Positions 1 to 14,480 of a stretch of DNA of 64,000 nucleotides are shown here, one piece after another. A model generated the notes under the pieces. The model worked only from the letters and a program-made list of their open reading frames with translations. It did no database searches and was not told the origin of the DNA. Source of the DNA: Balamuthia mandrillaris. Taxonomy: Eukaryota; Discosea; Longamoebia; Balamuthiidae. Position 1 is the stretch's first letter. Every line of letters begins with the position of its first letter. The DNA is taken from assembly GCA_031835245.1 (NCBI GenBank), contig JAVKOQ010000090.1, positions 64,501 to 128,500 on the forward strand. Direction: 5' to 3'. A program made the position numbers and the translations under genes.

Positions 1-19
1 TCCACCTCTCATCATCGTC

Positions 20-699
20 ATGCAGGTATGTATGTCGTAAGAGGACCTCCCACTATTTTGTGTTTATCCTTTTCATCCCCACACGTTTTTTTTGTTTACA
101 AATTGTAACCAAAAAAGGCCGCAGAGAAGGAAGAGTTCCGATCTTACCTGGAAAAGAGCGGGGTCATTGATTCTTTGACTAAAGGTTTATTTACTTTATT
201 TTTTTGAAAGTTCTTTCGTGTCGTGGCTTCGCCTCGCTTAAAATTTGTTGCTTCTTCAGTTTTGGTGGGATTGTATGAGGAACCTGACAAGCCTGCCAGC
301 GCTGTCGAGTATGTTCTCTCGCTCTCTCTCTCTCTCCTCTCTCTCTCTCTCCTTATTTCGTAGCTCTTTGTCTTATCGTATGTTTGCTTCAGATTTATCA
401 AGCAACACCTTGGCTCCGCTGTGGAGGACGTGAACGTGCAGGCCCTGCGACAAGAAAACGAGGTGCTCAAAAGAGAGAACGAGAGCCTGAAGAAGAAAGT
501 GGAGGAGTTGCTTGCTAGGGTGCGTTGTTGCATTTTTATTTTTATTTTTTGTTTTCGCCTCCCTTTGTACTTCTTTCGCCGTTTTTTTTGTTTTTTTTTT
601 TTTTTTTTTTTGGGGTTTGTTTTGTTTTTTTTTTTTTTTTTCTTTGTTGGTTTGTTTGTTGACTTGCTATCGACATTGCAGCTCGACAAGAAAGAATGA
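20..699 (+). CDS. MYCBP: c-Myc-binding protein (AMY-1/MYCBP) homologue
   Basis: Four exons (20-25, 118-184, 260-308, 393-519) plus a short last exon (682-699) give a protein of about 84 residues. The order of segments, an EEFRSYLEKSGVIDSLTK block, a VLVGLYEEPDKPASA block, IKQHLG, then a C-terminal leucine-zipper-like coiled coil, matches the MYCBP/AMY-1 family (human about 103 residues). In animals this small protein binds MYC and is found with AKAPs and in cilia/flagella; its role here can only be inferred. The ATG at 20 sits directly before the first intron and the frame is open to the window edge, so an upstream start cannot be excluded. All junctions are GT-AG and in phase. Confidence 0.85.
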
Positions 700-964
700 A
701 GTAAAAAGTAGAGGATGGAAGGAACAGAGCGAAGGAAGGAAGGAGGGGGTTATGGAAGGTGTTGGGCAGCATTGTAAGGCAAATAACGAGGATTACAAAA
801 GCTTAATGAAGAGAAAGTTCTATGCGAAGCATAGTACTATTTTCAACGATGATCAATGCAACAACACCACCTCCTTGGTGGACCTCTCAAAACAGAAAAA
901 GAAAACCCATGTAATCATCAACAGCCAGTAGCTCTTCTCTTTTTGTTTATGTCGGCAGAATGAG

Positions 965-1001
<37 letters not shown>

Positions 1002-1328
1002 AGAGAAGACCAGGAAATGGCGGTGATGTCAACATATTGACAAGGTTGACATCACCGGGGGGGGGGGGGTGCTTAATGCTGTCCTCCGATGCACCCATGG
1101 GGGCCATGCAGGCCGTGCTGAAGGAAGGGACAGAACAGCTTCATTTACTTGGAGAAAAATTAAAAAAGAAATAAAATAATAACGACAAAGGGGCAGCAAG
1201 GGCGCCAAACAACAAAAAAAAAAAGAAGCAACTAGACCGCAACAAGAAGGTCCGGACACATTTTTTGACAGAACGGCATTCATAGCGGCCACTTCCTCGC
1301 GAGTTGTTGGTTGGTTGATGAGCGACCG
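700..1328. other. Intergenic spacer between MYCBP and HTTM genes
   Basis: No gene is supported here. The stretch holds a GA microsatellite (about 969-999), a perfect 13-bp inverted repeat (1021-1057) followed by a run of G, and A-rich sequence. It presumably carries the 3' UTR of the upstream gene and the promoter of the next one. Confidence 0.6.
1021..1057. promoter_or_regulatory. Perfect inverted repeat with TGACATCACCG arm
   Basis: Bases 1021-1033 (CGGTGATGTCAAC) and 1045-1057 (GTTGACATCACCG) are exact reverse complements separated by 11 bases. The arm core TGACATCACCG recurs at about 45932-45942 in another promoter region. It lies 272 bp upstream of the next ATG, so it may be a paired bZIP-like site or a cruciform; function is inferred. 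Confidence 0.5.
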
Positions 1329-2164
1329 ATGGACATTAGGCTGGGGCGAGAAGAGGGAGAGGCAGGAGGAGGAGGAGGGAGCTTGAAGCAGCGGTGGGAG
1401 GAGTTGAAACGACATCCGGCGGCGCGATGGCTGCGGGAAAAGAGTTTTGTGTTGTTCGCCATCGACACGAGGGCGCTGGCCTTTGTGCGCATGGGCCTCG
1501 CCGCCGTTTTGCTGTTTGATCTTTGGGTCAGAGCCACCGACTTTGCAGCTTTCCTTTCGGTAACCGTTTTCGTTGTCTCGGCGTTTTGCGCCACGTTCAC
1601 TATTTTTATTGACTGTTTCGTGTATAACGCACAGGACGATGGAGCCATCCCTTGTCGTACGGTGTTGGATGCCAACACCGACCCTTTCTTGCTTCCAAGC
1701 CTTCACCTTACGCTGTGTCAATCGGACTTTCTGATGGTTACCTCTTCTCATCTTGTTTCTTTGCTTTCGTTTTTTCTGAACCTGCTCACTGCCAATGGTT
1801 CCATCAATCAAAATAGAAAGTGTTACTTCTGGTGGCGGCTTTGGCGGCTGTCTGTCTTCTCTTTGGCTACAAGACGCAACTATCCAATGCGCTTTCCTTC
1901 TTTTTTCTTAGTTCTTTGCACTTCCGGTTCGTTCTTTTTTGTTCTTCGTCTTCTTTGTCTTCTCATCACTCGTTTCGCAGGACCATTCCAGTGATGAATG
2001 GAGGAGACACGCTGCTCCGATTAGCTTTGTTTTGGCTCATGTTCTTGCCATCAGGGACCACATTTTCCATCGACAACGCATTGGATAAAGGAAAACACAA
2101 GAAGCCTCGTCACTACTATTCCTTTCGTTGCCTTGGTAACTCCTCCTTCCCTCTCCCTTTCTCG

Positions 2165-2209
<45 letters not shown>

Positions 2210-4548
2210 ACGCAGCATACCAACACGTTATGCATTTAACAATCCAACAGGCATGATGACGCAAATATTTATCATGTACTATAGCAGCACTTACCATAAG
2301 ACTGACGAGAGCTGGCAAGATGGCACCGCTCTCTACTTTGCTCTCAACATTGACTATTATGTAACTTCTTTAGGGCTAATCGTTCGGCAGTATATCGAAC
2401 TGATGAGGTTTCTCACTTTTGCCACCCTCGCTCTTGAGCGCTATGGTATGAGGTGTCTTTCTCGTTTTGTTCATTTCTATCCTCTGATCTCATTGTTTGA
2501 ATGCTCTCTCATATGTAGGGTCTCTCCTCTTGTTCTGTCCGTTCTTCGTCACTCCGCTGCGTATTCTGTTAGCTATGTCTTTCATAGGCTTTCATTCGGG
2601 TATTGGTTTGACCATGAACGTGGGGATATTCGTGCCGGTTCCTTGCATAATCATCTGCGTGTTCTTGCCGACTTGGTTCTGGGATAAAGTTGCCTCTCTT
2701 CCTACATATTTTGCTCGGTTCAGTCGTTTCGGTAACTGCATTTTATTCTCTTACTCTTTTCCTTCTTTTGTTGCTAATTTATTCCAATGTTGGGCAAGCA
2801 GAGATGTATTATGATAAAGGAGAGGACGAAACTACAGGACGGTTCCTGCGCGTATACAAAGAATGTTGCTTGTTACCACAAAGTCGGCTGCTCAGAACAA
2901 CTCTGTCGTCGGATGACATTACAACCGCTTCACGCTCGAGGAACAAAAGCGCATTTTTCGATAGCAGCGACGATGATGAGGAAGAGACTGAAGAAGACGT
3001 TCCGTTAGTGGAGGACAGAAGAGTAACGAAGAACATTGAAGCAGAGGAAAAAGAAGAAATTGGAGTGTTGCTGGGCTCTACCAGCAGAAAAATCAAAAAG
3101 CGGTTCACAACAACTGCGACAACGAGAAACACTTCCGACATTGAGGAGAATAGAAGTGGTTTGGATAAAGAAACGGTTGCGATGTTTCATCAAAAGGAAG
3201 AGCCGCAAATTTTGGAAACTGAAGAAGAGGAAGAAGAAACGAGAGGAGGCATTCGCGAAAGACCCCTTCGTCATTACAAACGACGGAAGAAGAGACAGCA
3301 TGAACAGTCCTTTATGGAGGCTTGTCGAGCTTCCTTCCGGGCCTTGGAACGCCGTGCTGCTCTGGTGGACTTGGAGCAAAGGTTTTTTTTTTGTTTGCAA
3401 GCTTCTCTCTTCTTTTCCTTGTTATCGCTTTCTCTCTCTTGCTTTCTTTCTATCTTTTTTTTTCTAAACTCTTATTTAATAATCATACCAGCCACTGGAT
3501 TGCTGTAGACGAGAACAAAGAAGAGCACGAAGGTTACTTCGCTTTAGTGGCTTCCTTCCGTGCCTCACCTTTCCTCTGCTTTCTAGCGCCACTTATGCGG
3601 CTGCCTTATCTGCGTGATGCCCTGAAAGTGCTTTGGGAGTTTATGGCTTTTGCTTTGCAGCTGGTGGGAAGTGGGAAAAAGGTCAGACGCGTTGTGCGAT
3701 GCTGTCTACCCTTTTGGAACTCGGAGCGGAGGTCCATTCCGGTGAGGATAAGACATGCGTTGGCGAACGTTATTTTCTTCCTGTTTTTCATGTGGTTGTT
3801 GGCCAATGCTATCAAGGTACTTTTGTTGGTCTTTGTTTTACTTTCCTAAGTCACTAAACAAAACCTTATTTCGTTTGTTTATTTTCAGTCGGTGGAACAA
3901 GGATACCACGTACCAGGACTCTCATCGGGACCGGTTACGCGGGTCATCCGTGGCCTCCAACTAGGCCAGAAATGGCTGATGTTCCGCTCGCCCTACCGAG
4001 GGGACGGTTGGTGGCTGATGGAAGGCACGACCAAAGATGGGCGGCAGGTGGACGCTTGGAAATGGTATTTAACGAATAACGATACGCTGATAAAGGAGAA
4101 GCCATCTGTTGTTGGTTATGTTTATCCCAATCAACGGTAAGAATACCTCCTCTCCTTCTTCTTGTTCTTGTTCTTGTTCTTCTTCTTGTGCTTCTTGTTC
4201 TTGTTCTTGTTCTTGTTCTTCTTGTTCTTCTTGTTCTTCTTCTTCTTCTTCTTCTTTTGTTTTTCTTCCTGTTCTTTCTTTTTCTTTGAAAGCTAACAAA
4301 AACAACAATATCCAAGGTGGCGCAAGTTTATGATGAATCTCAACTCCAAGAACCACCAGAAATATCGAGCCTATTTCTCGCACTTTCTTTGTCGCGTGTG
4401 GAATGAGAAACATGAGGAGGGGCAGAGACTATTGCGGATAGAAGGGATGTTCATGGAGGAGTACACCCCCCCGCCGGAGCTCATCGACAAAATCGAGGTA
4501 AGACCCGTCCGTAAGTGGTCCCACGACTGCGCGAGAATTGTTCTGTAA
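1329..4548 (+). CDS. HTTM-domain (vitamin-K gamma-carboxylase-like) multi-pass membrane protein
   Basis: Exons 1329-1559, 1635-1736, 1817-1926, 1981-2135, 2251-2445, 2519-2731, 2802-3381, 3492-3816, 3889-4136 and 4317-4548 join in frame. The N-terminal half has HTTM hallmarks: LAFVRMGLAAVLL, a DDGAIPCR turn, SLHL, VLLLVAALAAVCLLFGYKT, NGGDTLLRLALFWLMFLPSG and a WQDGTALYFAL block. The middle is a long acidic/basic cytosolic insert (about 2840-3370). The last part keeps the HTTM-protein C-terminal motif LGQKWLMFRSPYRGDGWWLMEG. The HTTM fold is shared by vitamin-K-dependent gamma-carboxylase and many bacterial membrane proteins; substrate unknown. Start ATG 1329 is followed by a hydrophilic leader. 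The 3' end is less certain because a GTAAGA donor-like site at about 4498 could extend the gene. Confidence 0.8.
2169..2206 (+). repeat. (CT)n microsatellite inside an intron
   Basis: A pure CT tract lies in the intron 2136-2250 of the HTTM gene, in the sense-strand pyrimidine orientation seen in most introns of this window. Confidence 0.9.
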
Positions 4549-4672
4549 GCCAAAAATTCGACTTATCGATATTTTGTTGAACCATTCTCGATTTTTTTGT
4601 AAATAAATTTAATTTTTCTTGGTGGAAAAAAAGATGTTTGGACTGAGATTCGAACCGACGAAATGTCATTTC

Positions 4673-4680
4673 TGTCGACA
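4673..4680. promoter_or_regulatory. TGTCGACA palindrome upstream of NTF2-like gene
   Basis: The perfect 8-bp palindrome TGTCGACA starts 71 bp before the ATG at 4744. It is one copy of an element shared by many 5' intergenic regions of this window. A GATTCGAACC (reverse complement of a Pol III B-box) lies about 20 bp upstream, but no tRNA folds there. Confidence 0.5.
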
Positions 4681-4743
4681 AGCAAAAGAAAAGAAAAAAG
4701 ATCAACAAAAAAAAAAAGCTCACACAACACAAACAACAAAAAA

Positions 4744-5638
4744 ATGTTCAAGAACTACATTGAGCATGCCATCAGATTTCACAGCTACCTCAGGCGAGGC
4801 CACTGGGACAAGATGGACGCCATCCTCGCTGAGAACGTGAAATACGTGCGCAACACACCGCGCTCCGAAAAATGGGGGCCGCTGCTCTTCCAGGCCCAAG
4901 GCCGCGAGGAGGTAAAGAAGCGGCTCAAGTTGGTGTACAACCATGAAATGGGCGGCTCGGACGCTATTTACAAGATGCGCGTTGGACCGACGATGCTGGT
5001 AGCCCCTCAGGAGGCCGATCAGAAGTGGAGGATCACCCGAACGGAATTTATCTACGACTGCGAGGAGCTCAAACGACCCGTCACCGTGCTTCACACGATT
5101 CGCTACGATGTGGACGACGAGAACCGGCCCATCGTCTCGATTGAGGGGGAGGACATCAACCAGGACGCCGTTTGGATGACGGAGGAGGAGGCCGCCGCCA
5201 AGTGGGCCGAAGAGGAGGAAGCCAAAAAGAAATGGGTTTGTTTCTCTTATGACCCTTTTTATGTATTTTTGTTATCGAACGTTTTTCTTTCTTTTGTTGT
5301 GTCTTTTTATTTGTTTTTTGTTGTCTTTTTTCTGTTCTTCTTTCCTTCTTTTATTTTTGCTTTTTCGCTTCTTTGTTTTTTTAACAAAAAAACAACAGTT
5401 GGCGGATTTGGCGGAGTACTATTTTATGAAGGTAGATACGGACAGAGATGCGTTGCTTGGTCCCGACGGAATAGGGCTCGGCAAAGAAGTACAGCGCATC
5501 TACCCGGTGAACGAGCGCTTTGGCAAGGTCAAGCTGGAGGAGGGCTCCCAGCTCAGACAAATCGTGATGGACAAGGGCCAACGCATTTTGCACAAATGGG
5601 ACCGACAAAAGTATCTTATTGATACCCTCTATGCCTAA
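4744..5638 (+). CDS. NTF2/SnoaL-like domain protein
   Basis: Two exons, 4744-5235 and 5399-5638, encode 243 residues. The N-terminal 140 residues (MFKNYIEHAIRFHSYLRRG, WDKMDAILAENVKYVRNTP, EFIYDCEELKRPVTVLHTIRY) look like the alpha-helix plus curved sheet layout of the NTF2/SnoaL superfamily: an initial helix pair, an ALAENV-type turn, then amphipathic strands. This is a fold-level impression rather than a firm family match. A charged helix rich in E/K (about residues 145-165) leads to a C-terminal half that I do not recognise. No signal peptide or membrane segment is visible. Function unknown. Confidence 0.6.
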
Positions 5639-5664
5639 TAACCTTTTTTTCCCCCACTCTATCT

Positions 5665-5672
5665 TCTTTCAT

Positions 5673-5728
<56 letters not shown>
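5665..5728 (+). repeat. (CTTT)n microsatellite
   Basis: A tetranucleotide CTTT run of about 60 bp sits just 3' of the NTF2-like gene stop. Confidence 0.9.
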
Positions 5729-5841
5729 GACATACTTTCTTCTTTGTTGTTTATCTCTCTCGCCAAACTTCCCCAAGAGAGAAGAGAGAGGAGCAGAGAC
5801 CGAGCAAGAGGGAATGTCAGGATTTTTGTGGACAAATTCAC

Positions 5842-5859
5842 TTTCATGACGTCATGAAA
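5842..5859. promoter_or_regulatory. 18-bp perfect palindrome with CRE core
   Basis: TTTCATGACGTCATGAAA reads identically on both strands. It contains the cAMP-response/bZIP core TGACGTCA and ends 38 bp before the ATG at 5898. The TTTCATG half also begins the TTTCATGTCGTCC element found in other promoters of the window. A bZIP dimer is the obvious candidate binder. Confidence 0.6.
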
Positions 5860-5897
5860 CAATTTAAAAAAAAAAAAAGAAGGAAAAGAAGGAAAAG

Positions 5898-7065
5898 ATG
5901 GAAAGCAACAAACCAGCAGCCATCTTCGTGGCGGGCGACAAGTCCACGGTGGGAAAGAGCACCGTGTGTGTTGGCCTTTTTGGGGCCTTGTTGGCCGCTG
6001 GCAAGTACAAAGCCTCGGAGATGGCCTACATCAAGCCTGCTACCCAATGCGTGGGTGTTCAGTTGGGTTTGTTTGTTTCTCTGGGTCTTTTTTCGCTTTT
6101 CGCTCTTTCTTGTGATTTACTTTTGTGCTTTTCTTTCCATTTTTTTTTTGTTTCATTGTTTTTTTTTTCAAAGTGAGCAAGTACTGTTACAAGGCGGGCA
6201 TAGCTTGTCGTGGCATTGGTCCACTTGTATTTTACACCGGTTTCACGAGGGAGTGCATCAACGGGGAGGGACCATCCCCTGACCAGCTGCTAACGACCAT
6301 CCAACAAGCTGTTGCCAAAATCGCAGAAGGCAAAAAGGTTACCAAACTATGCTCTTCTCTCTCTCGTTCTCCGCTTGTTGCTTGCTGCTCCTACCTCGCT
6401 GCCACTGTTTTCCTCTTCTCACCAAAAACAACAGTTTGTTCTGGTGGATGGAGTGGGTTATCCTTCGGTGGGAAGCATCGTGGGTGTGTCCAACGCGCAT
6501 GTGGCCAAGAGGTTGGGCTGCAAGGTACTGTTGGTAGGCAAGCATGGCGTCGGGGATGCAATTGACAGCTTCAACCTCAACTGTTGTTGGTTCGAAAAGT
6601 TTGGCGTGGACGTGTTGGGTGTGTTATCCTTCATCTCTCCCCTTCACCTTTTGTTTCTTTCCTCTTTCCTGTGCTGTTGCTATTATGTGTTGTGTTCAAC
6701 TGAACCTTCTTGCAACAAACACCACAAAAGGCTGCATTTTCAACAAGGTGGAAGAGCCCTATGAAGACACAAAGCACCACGTGATGAAGTGGTTCGCACG
6801 AACATATCCAGAAGAAGCAGAAAGAAGCGGAACAATAAGAAAACGGGCGTACGGTTTCATCCCCAAATCAGAAGAACTCTCGGATCATCGAGGAGCAGAA
6901 GAGGATAAGAAGAGGGAGAGTTGCCAGCTGGAAACTCCTCTCACGCTGCAGATGAGCGAAGAGGAGGAGCAACGATGTGAGCGGATCGTGCAACAGTTCA
7001 TGGAGCATGTGGACCTTGAAAGTCTCCTCCAAGATATCCAGAACAGTTCTGCTCTTTCTGTCTAA
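5898..7065 (+). CDS. Dethiobiotin-synthetase-like P-loop NTPase
   Basis: Exons 5898-6066, 6174-6337, 6435-6618 and 6731-7065 give 283 residues. An N-terminal Walker A variant (GDKSTVGKST) is followed by YIKPATQC, YTGFTREC, VLVDGVGYPSVGSIVGVSN, LVGKHGVGDAIDSFNLN and a G(C/A)IFNK motif. This is the SIMIBI P-loop fold of BioD/CobB-type enzymes, in a eukaryotic branch that also occurs in fungi and oomycetes and whose substrate is not known to me. The C-terminal 110 residues are acidic and specific. No BioA-like fusion is present. Start ATG 5898 follows an A-rich leader and the CRE palindrome. Confidence 0.7.
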
Positions 7066-7178
7066 GAGAGTGAGAGAGAGAGAGAGAGAGAGGCTTAATG
7101 TTGAAAAGAAGCAGAAAGCTGGAGAATATTGTTCATAAAACAAACGAGGAGAAGGTCGTTTTTTGTTTGTGTTTGTTT

Positions 7179-7660
7179 TCACTTTTCTCGCCAAGCAGCA
7201 ACGACAAAGGCTACGATGACGAGATTGACCACGATAACGGAGGACACAGCAGCCAGCGTAGTTTTTTGCGTTTCCTCCAAAGGGAAGCCCAAGATCCCTA
7301 CGCGAACATATGTTAACAATCGTTTGTCGGTGGAAGAAAAAAAAACAACTTGCGTACAGTCAATGCGATACACTAAGAAAAGCGTCAACAAGGGCAACAC
7401 CAAAATGCATACAGAAGCCTTAAGGAGCGTTGATACAGCGTCCTTGTTTTGTTGGTCCCTTTTTCGGTGACAACCAATCACTCTTTGAAAAAATAAGGCG
7501 ACTCTTTGAAAACAAAAGAAAGCTGAACTTACTGCAATAACTGAAAAAGTGAAGCGTCTAACTCTTCCTTACTACCTGGTGATGTGGTTCCCTCATCACC
7601 CTTCGCTGCCGCCTTCGCGTCGGCCGCGAGCGCATCGTCCTTCCTTCTTCGTCGGGCCAT
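7179..7660 (-). CDS. VMA21-like V-ATPase assembly protein
   Basis: Two exons on the minus strand (7660-7533 and 7482-7179) give about 143 residues. After a charged N-terminus (MARRRRKDD) there are two hydrophobic segments: LLKASVCILVLPLLTLFLVY and, after a loop, LAAVSSVIVVNLVIVAFVVAAW, ending WREK. Two closely spaced membrane helices with a proline in the first and an Ala/Val-Asn second helix ending A-W-x-E is the VMA21 pattern; VMA21 is an ER chaperone for V-ATPase Vo assembly. The donor (GTAAGT) is strong; the acceptor is chosen after the pyrimidine-rich TTATTTTTTCAAAG, with an alternative 29 bp downstream that is also in frame. Homology is suggested by layout rather than by long identity. 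Confidence 0.55.
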
Positions 7661-8013
7661 CTTTTTTGTCGACTGAATAGATCAACGTCTGAAAACTCCC
7701 AGATAATCGAAACGATCTGGTATCCATCGGGCGATTTCTGCGAGTTTCCGATCATAATGGGCCATGCCATTGGATATTCCGTTCATTAATAATGAAACGA
7801 CACCCCTCATTATCACGGCATTACGATGTAATTGAACGCCAAAAATAGCCTCGGGTGGGCCGGCACCTTTTTCGTCTCATTTTTCAATACCTTTCCTCTC
7901 TCTAAGGGTTAAAAAAACTGTTGTGCTCAGCTCCCCTTTTCTCTTTCATTAACAAAAATTATTTTAAAGCGAACAACAGAACTTTGCGTTGCAGCTTCAC
8001 GCAGTGTCACATA
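7661..8013. promoter_or_regulatory. Divergent promoter, VMA21-like / Ras
   Basis: This 353-bp region separates two ATGs facing away from each other. TGTCGAC at 7667-7673 is only 7 bp from the VMA21-like start codon, so in that gene the element lies at or just downstream of the transcription start, like a core-promoter element. No other gene is seen. Confidence 0.5.
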
Positions 8014-8787
8014 ATGCAGCAGGTCGTTATACTGGGAGAGGGCGCCGTTGGCAAGTCTGCCCTTACTATACAGTTTACACAGAACTTGTTTGTCAAGGAC
8101 TATGTAAGTTTTTTTCTTTGCGACCCCTCTCCCCCCAAAAAAAATAAATAAAAAAATCTATACAACTATAGTTTTGTCCCTCTCTTTTCTCTTCAACACA
8201 CAATCATTTTGATCTTATTTTTTTTTAGGACCCAACCATCGAAAGCAGTTACAGAAAACAAATCACAATTGGAGATGAAGTCTGTATGTTGGACATTTTG
8301 GACACGGCCGGTCAGGAAGAGTACAGCGTGATGCGGGACCAATACATCCGAACGGGTGGGGGTTTCCTGCTTGTCTACAGCATCGTCAACCGCGACTCTT
8401 TCGACGCCATGGAAGACTTTCGTGACCAGATCCTCCGAGTCAAAGACTCTCGTATGTCCATTCTTATCTTCTCGCCTTTTTTTTCCTAATTTTTTTTGTA
8501 AAAAAGCAAACTACCCGATGGTTCTTTGTGGCAACAAATGCGATCTCGAGGACGAGCGCGTCATCTCTAAGGAGGAAGGCGAGAACCTGGCCAAGAAGTT
8601 TGGCTGCCCCTTCTTCGAGACCTCTGCCAAGCTGAGGATCAACATCGAGGAGGCCTTCACCCAACTGGTGGTAGACATCAAGAAGAGGCAGGAGAGCAAG
8701 CCCGAGCAAGGGAGCGGCGGCGGTCTCGGCGGTGGCAAGACCCCCAAGAAGAAGGCAAAGAGCGGCAGGCGGTGCGTTGTACAGTAA
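8014..8787 (+). CDS. Ras-family small GTPase with CVVQ prenylation motif
   Basis: Exons 8014-8103, 8229-8451 and 8507-8787 encode 197 residues. G1 is GEGAVGKS, the effector loop is [11 protein letters not shown]3 is [10 protein letters not shown]4 GNKCDL, G5 ETSAK. A lysine-rich tail ends CVVQ, a CAAX box predicted to be farnesylated, so the protein should sit on membranes. Relative to human Ras numbering Gln61 and Gly12 are kept, but position 13 is Ala in place of Gly. Overall closest to the Ras/Rap group. It shares a divergent promoter with the VMA21-like gene. Confidence 0.93.
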
Positions 8788-9412
8788 AAACCCAAACGAA
8801 ACAGAGAACCACCAACCTTCCACCCATCCTCCCTACAAAACTTTGCCACAAAGCATAATGAAAGAGGGACCCTCTTTCCTGTTGTAATTTTATTTTTATT
8901 TGTCTTGTTTCTGCTTTCTTGCTGTACAAAGTCCCCCTCTTTTTTTTTCCCCCTACCTTCCTTCACATTCTTCTTGCATCCCTCTCCTATTGTTGGGGAC
9001 CACGATGCTTGACTTTGCGGGAGGACTTTGTTATTATATCAACCCTTGAGTTTTTTTTTTTCTTCCCAATAAGAAAATTTTGTACCACCCCTTTCTCTTC
9101 CTGTTCGTTTGGCAACCCTCTCTGCTCTCTCCTCTTTCCCTACTTGCGCTCCCACCAGGTGGCGGGCGGCCCCGACCACGTGTTCGTGTGGGTACCGTGC
9201 GCCCTAAAAGGAGCACAAATGGAGGTCAAGTTGCCCTTTGTTTGTAACGAAAAGCCAAAGGAAAAGAAAACGGGAAAACGAAAAAAAAAAAAAGGAGGCC
9301 CGCACAACAAAAATAAAAGCCAAAGGGGACCTGAAGAACAGCAAGTAAGATCTAGTTGCTTTTTTTTCGTTTTCCCGTTTAAAAAAACAACCCAAAGAAA
9401 GAGTGTTTCGCT
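8788..9412. other. Spacer between Ras and Cys-rich protein genes
   Basis: No gene is supported. The stretch is T-rich then A-rich, with a CACGTG E-box-type hexamer near 9178. It should contain the Ras 3' UTR and the promoter of the next gene; none of the TGTCGACA-type elements is present. Confidence 0.5.
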
Positions 9413-9899
9413 ATGAAGCTTCCTGTCTGCTTGTGCTTCTTCTTGCTTTCTTTGTTGTTGGTAAATACGATCGACTATCTTTTGCTTTCAAGATTTCAGC
9501 AATCTGAGAAGAAACCTTTAATCTTACGTTCATACTTTTGTACAAAAGGCACTACCTGGGGCCAAGTCTCAATGCCCCGATGAATGCAACGACTGCGCAG
9601 GCTCAGATAGCGGGCCTTGCTGCGGTGAGACCGTAGGAGAAAAGACCTACTGCGCGACCTACTGCCTTGTGGAGCACTACGTCTGCTGCGGCTGCGAGGT
9701 CTTCCCTGACGGGGCCTTCGTTTGTGGCGGCTGTCCCAAGGACACCACCTGCACTTACTTGAATGGCACCACGCCCACCACGGAGAGGATAGAGCCGGGC
9801 AGCAAGTGGTTCTGCGCTAGTGGTAGCAACCTCTCCCCAAGCCAGGCTCTCTTGGTGCTGGCACTGGCTTTGGCCTTTTTGCTCCTCACCATGGCGTGA
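9413..9899 (+). CDS. Secreted Cys-rich protein, possibly GPI-anchored
   Basis: Two exons, 9413-9460 and 9549-9899, encode 132 residues. Residues 1-20 (MKLPVCLCFFLLSLLL then ALPGAKS) form a typical signal peptide with an Ala-x-Ala-like cleavage zone. The mature part is short and rich in Cys (about 17, including three CC or CxC groups), followed by an N-glycosylation sequon (NGT) and a C-terminal hydrophobic tail (ALLVLALALAFLLLT) without charged residues after it, the layout of a GPI-anchor signal. No family is recognised. A small disulfide-rich cell-surface protein is the best description. Intron in phase 0 right after the signal peptide. Confidence 0.75.
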
Positions 9900-10206
9900 A
9901 GTGGAAGGAAGAAGAGAAAGAGAGAACAGAATAGAGGGAAGGAGGCAGAGTCCCAAGAGAGAAAAAGGCGTTGTGTAAAGACGGCAGCATGCTTATTTAT
10001 TTTTCACTCATCATTTTTTTTTTGAATAGAAGAAAAAGGGTTGGAATGAAAAAGGAAGCAAAACGAGACAGAAAAAGACAGAATAAGAACGAACAGGAAG
10101 AGACAAAGGATAGCGAAAAGAGATGGAAGGAGGAAAGCAGAAAGCAAGGATTGGGTCAAGAACCAGTGGTTGTTATTGTCAGAGCGGAAAGAAAAAGAGA
10201 AAGTAC
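9900..10206. other. Convergent 3' spacer
   Basis: This purine-rich stretch lies between the 3' ends of the Cys-rich protein gene (plus) and the uS8 gene (minus). Nothing beyond UTR-like sequence is seen. Confidence 0.5.
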
Positions 10207-10675
10207 TTAATAGAAGAAACCGAGGATCTTGCCACCAGTTCCGCGGCGTCGTGCTTCTTCGTGATCCATAATGCCGTAGGAAGTAGTCAAAACAAGGTAA
10301 CCAAACTGACGAGAGGGAAGAAGGTAAGAAGCCCACTTCTCGATATCTTGGAGCTTAATGTCGAATCTGGGGGAGATGACACCACACTTGTTGATTCTGC
10401 CACAAAGCTCGATGACGATCTTTCCGGCGCGGTGATCATCCACAATCTCGAACTCGCCAATGTATTCTGTGACGACAGGTGTAAAACAACAGCACAAAAA
10501 AGGCTGAAGACAGGAGGTCATAATAACGGGAAGAAAACGTACTGTGTTTAAGCATGACAGACAAGAATCTGACGATCACCTTGGAGCTAGGCCTGACCAA
10601 GACCTGGCGCTTGCCGCGCTTTTCGGCATTGTTGACGCTCTTGAGGCAGTCGTGGAGAACGCTGATGAGCACCAT
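10207..10675 (-). CDS. RPS15A: 40S ribosomal protein S15a (uS8)
   Basis: Exons 10675-10543 and 10466-10207 encode 130 residues, exactly the usual eukaryotic length. The sequence starts [20 protein letters not shown] and contains [55 protein letters not shown] and the C-terminal GGKILGFFY. uS8 binds helix 21 of 18S rRNA in the small subunit platform. A GTAAGT donor at about 10796 and a CAG acceptor at about 10700 upstream suggest an additional intron in the 5' UTR. Shares the 10676-11001 promoter with the alanyl-tRNA synthetase gene. Confidence 0.97.

Positions 10676-14480
<3,805 letters not shown>

Noticed and set aside
4135-4260. Cys/Ser-rich or Arg/Glu-rich open frames in the HTTM intron
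   Set aside because: They come from CTT/TTG simple repeats in the intron 4137-4316.
4640-4665. GATTCGAACC resembling a minus-strand tRNA T-arm
   Set aside because: The T stem has mismatches and no A-box, anticodon arm or acceptor stem can be built around it.
5665-5728. Regularly repeated CTTT as a possible CRISPR-like array
   Set aside because: It has no spacers; it is a simple microsatellite in a eukaryotic genome.
9034-9216. Minus-strand open frame of 60 codons in the Ras 3' spacer
   Set aside because: No start context, no splice partners and no recognisable domain.
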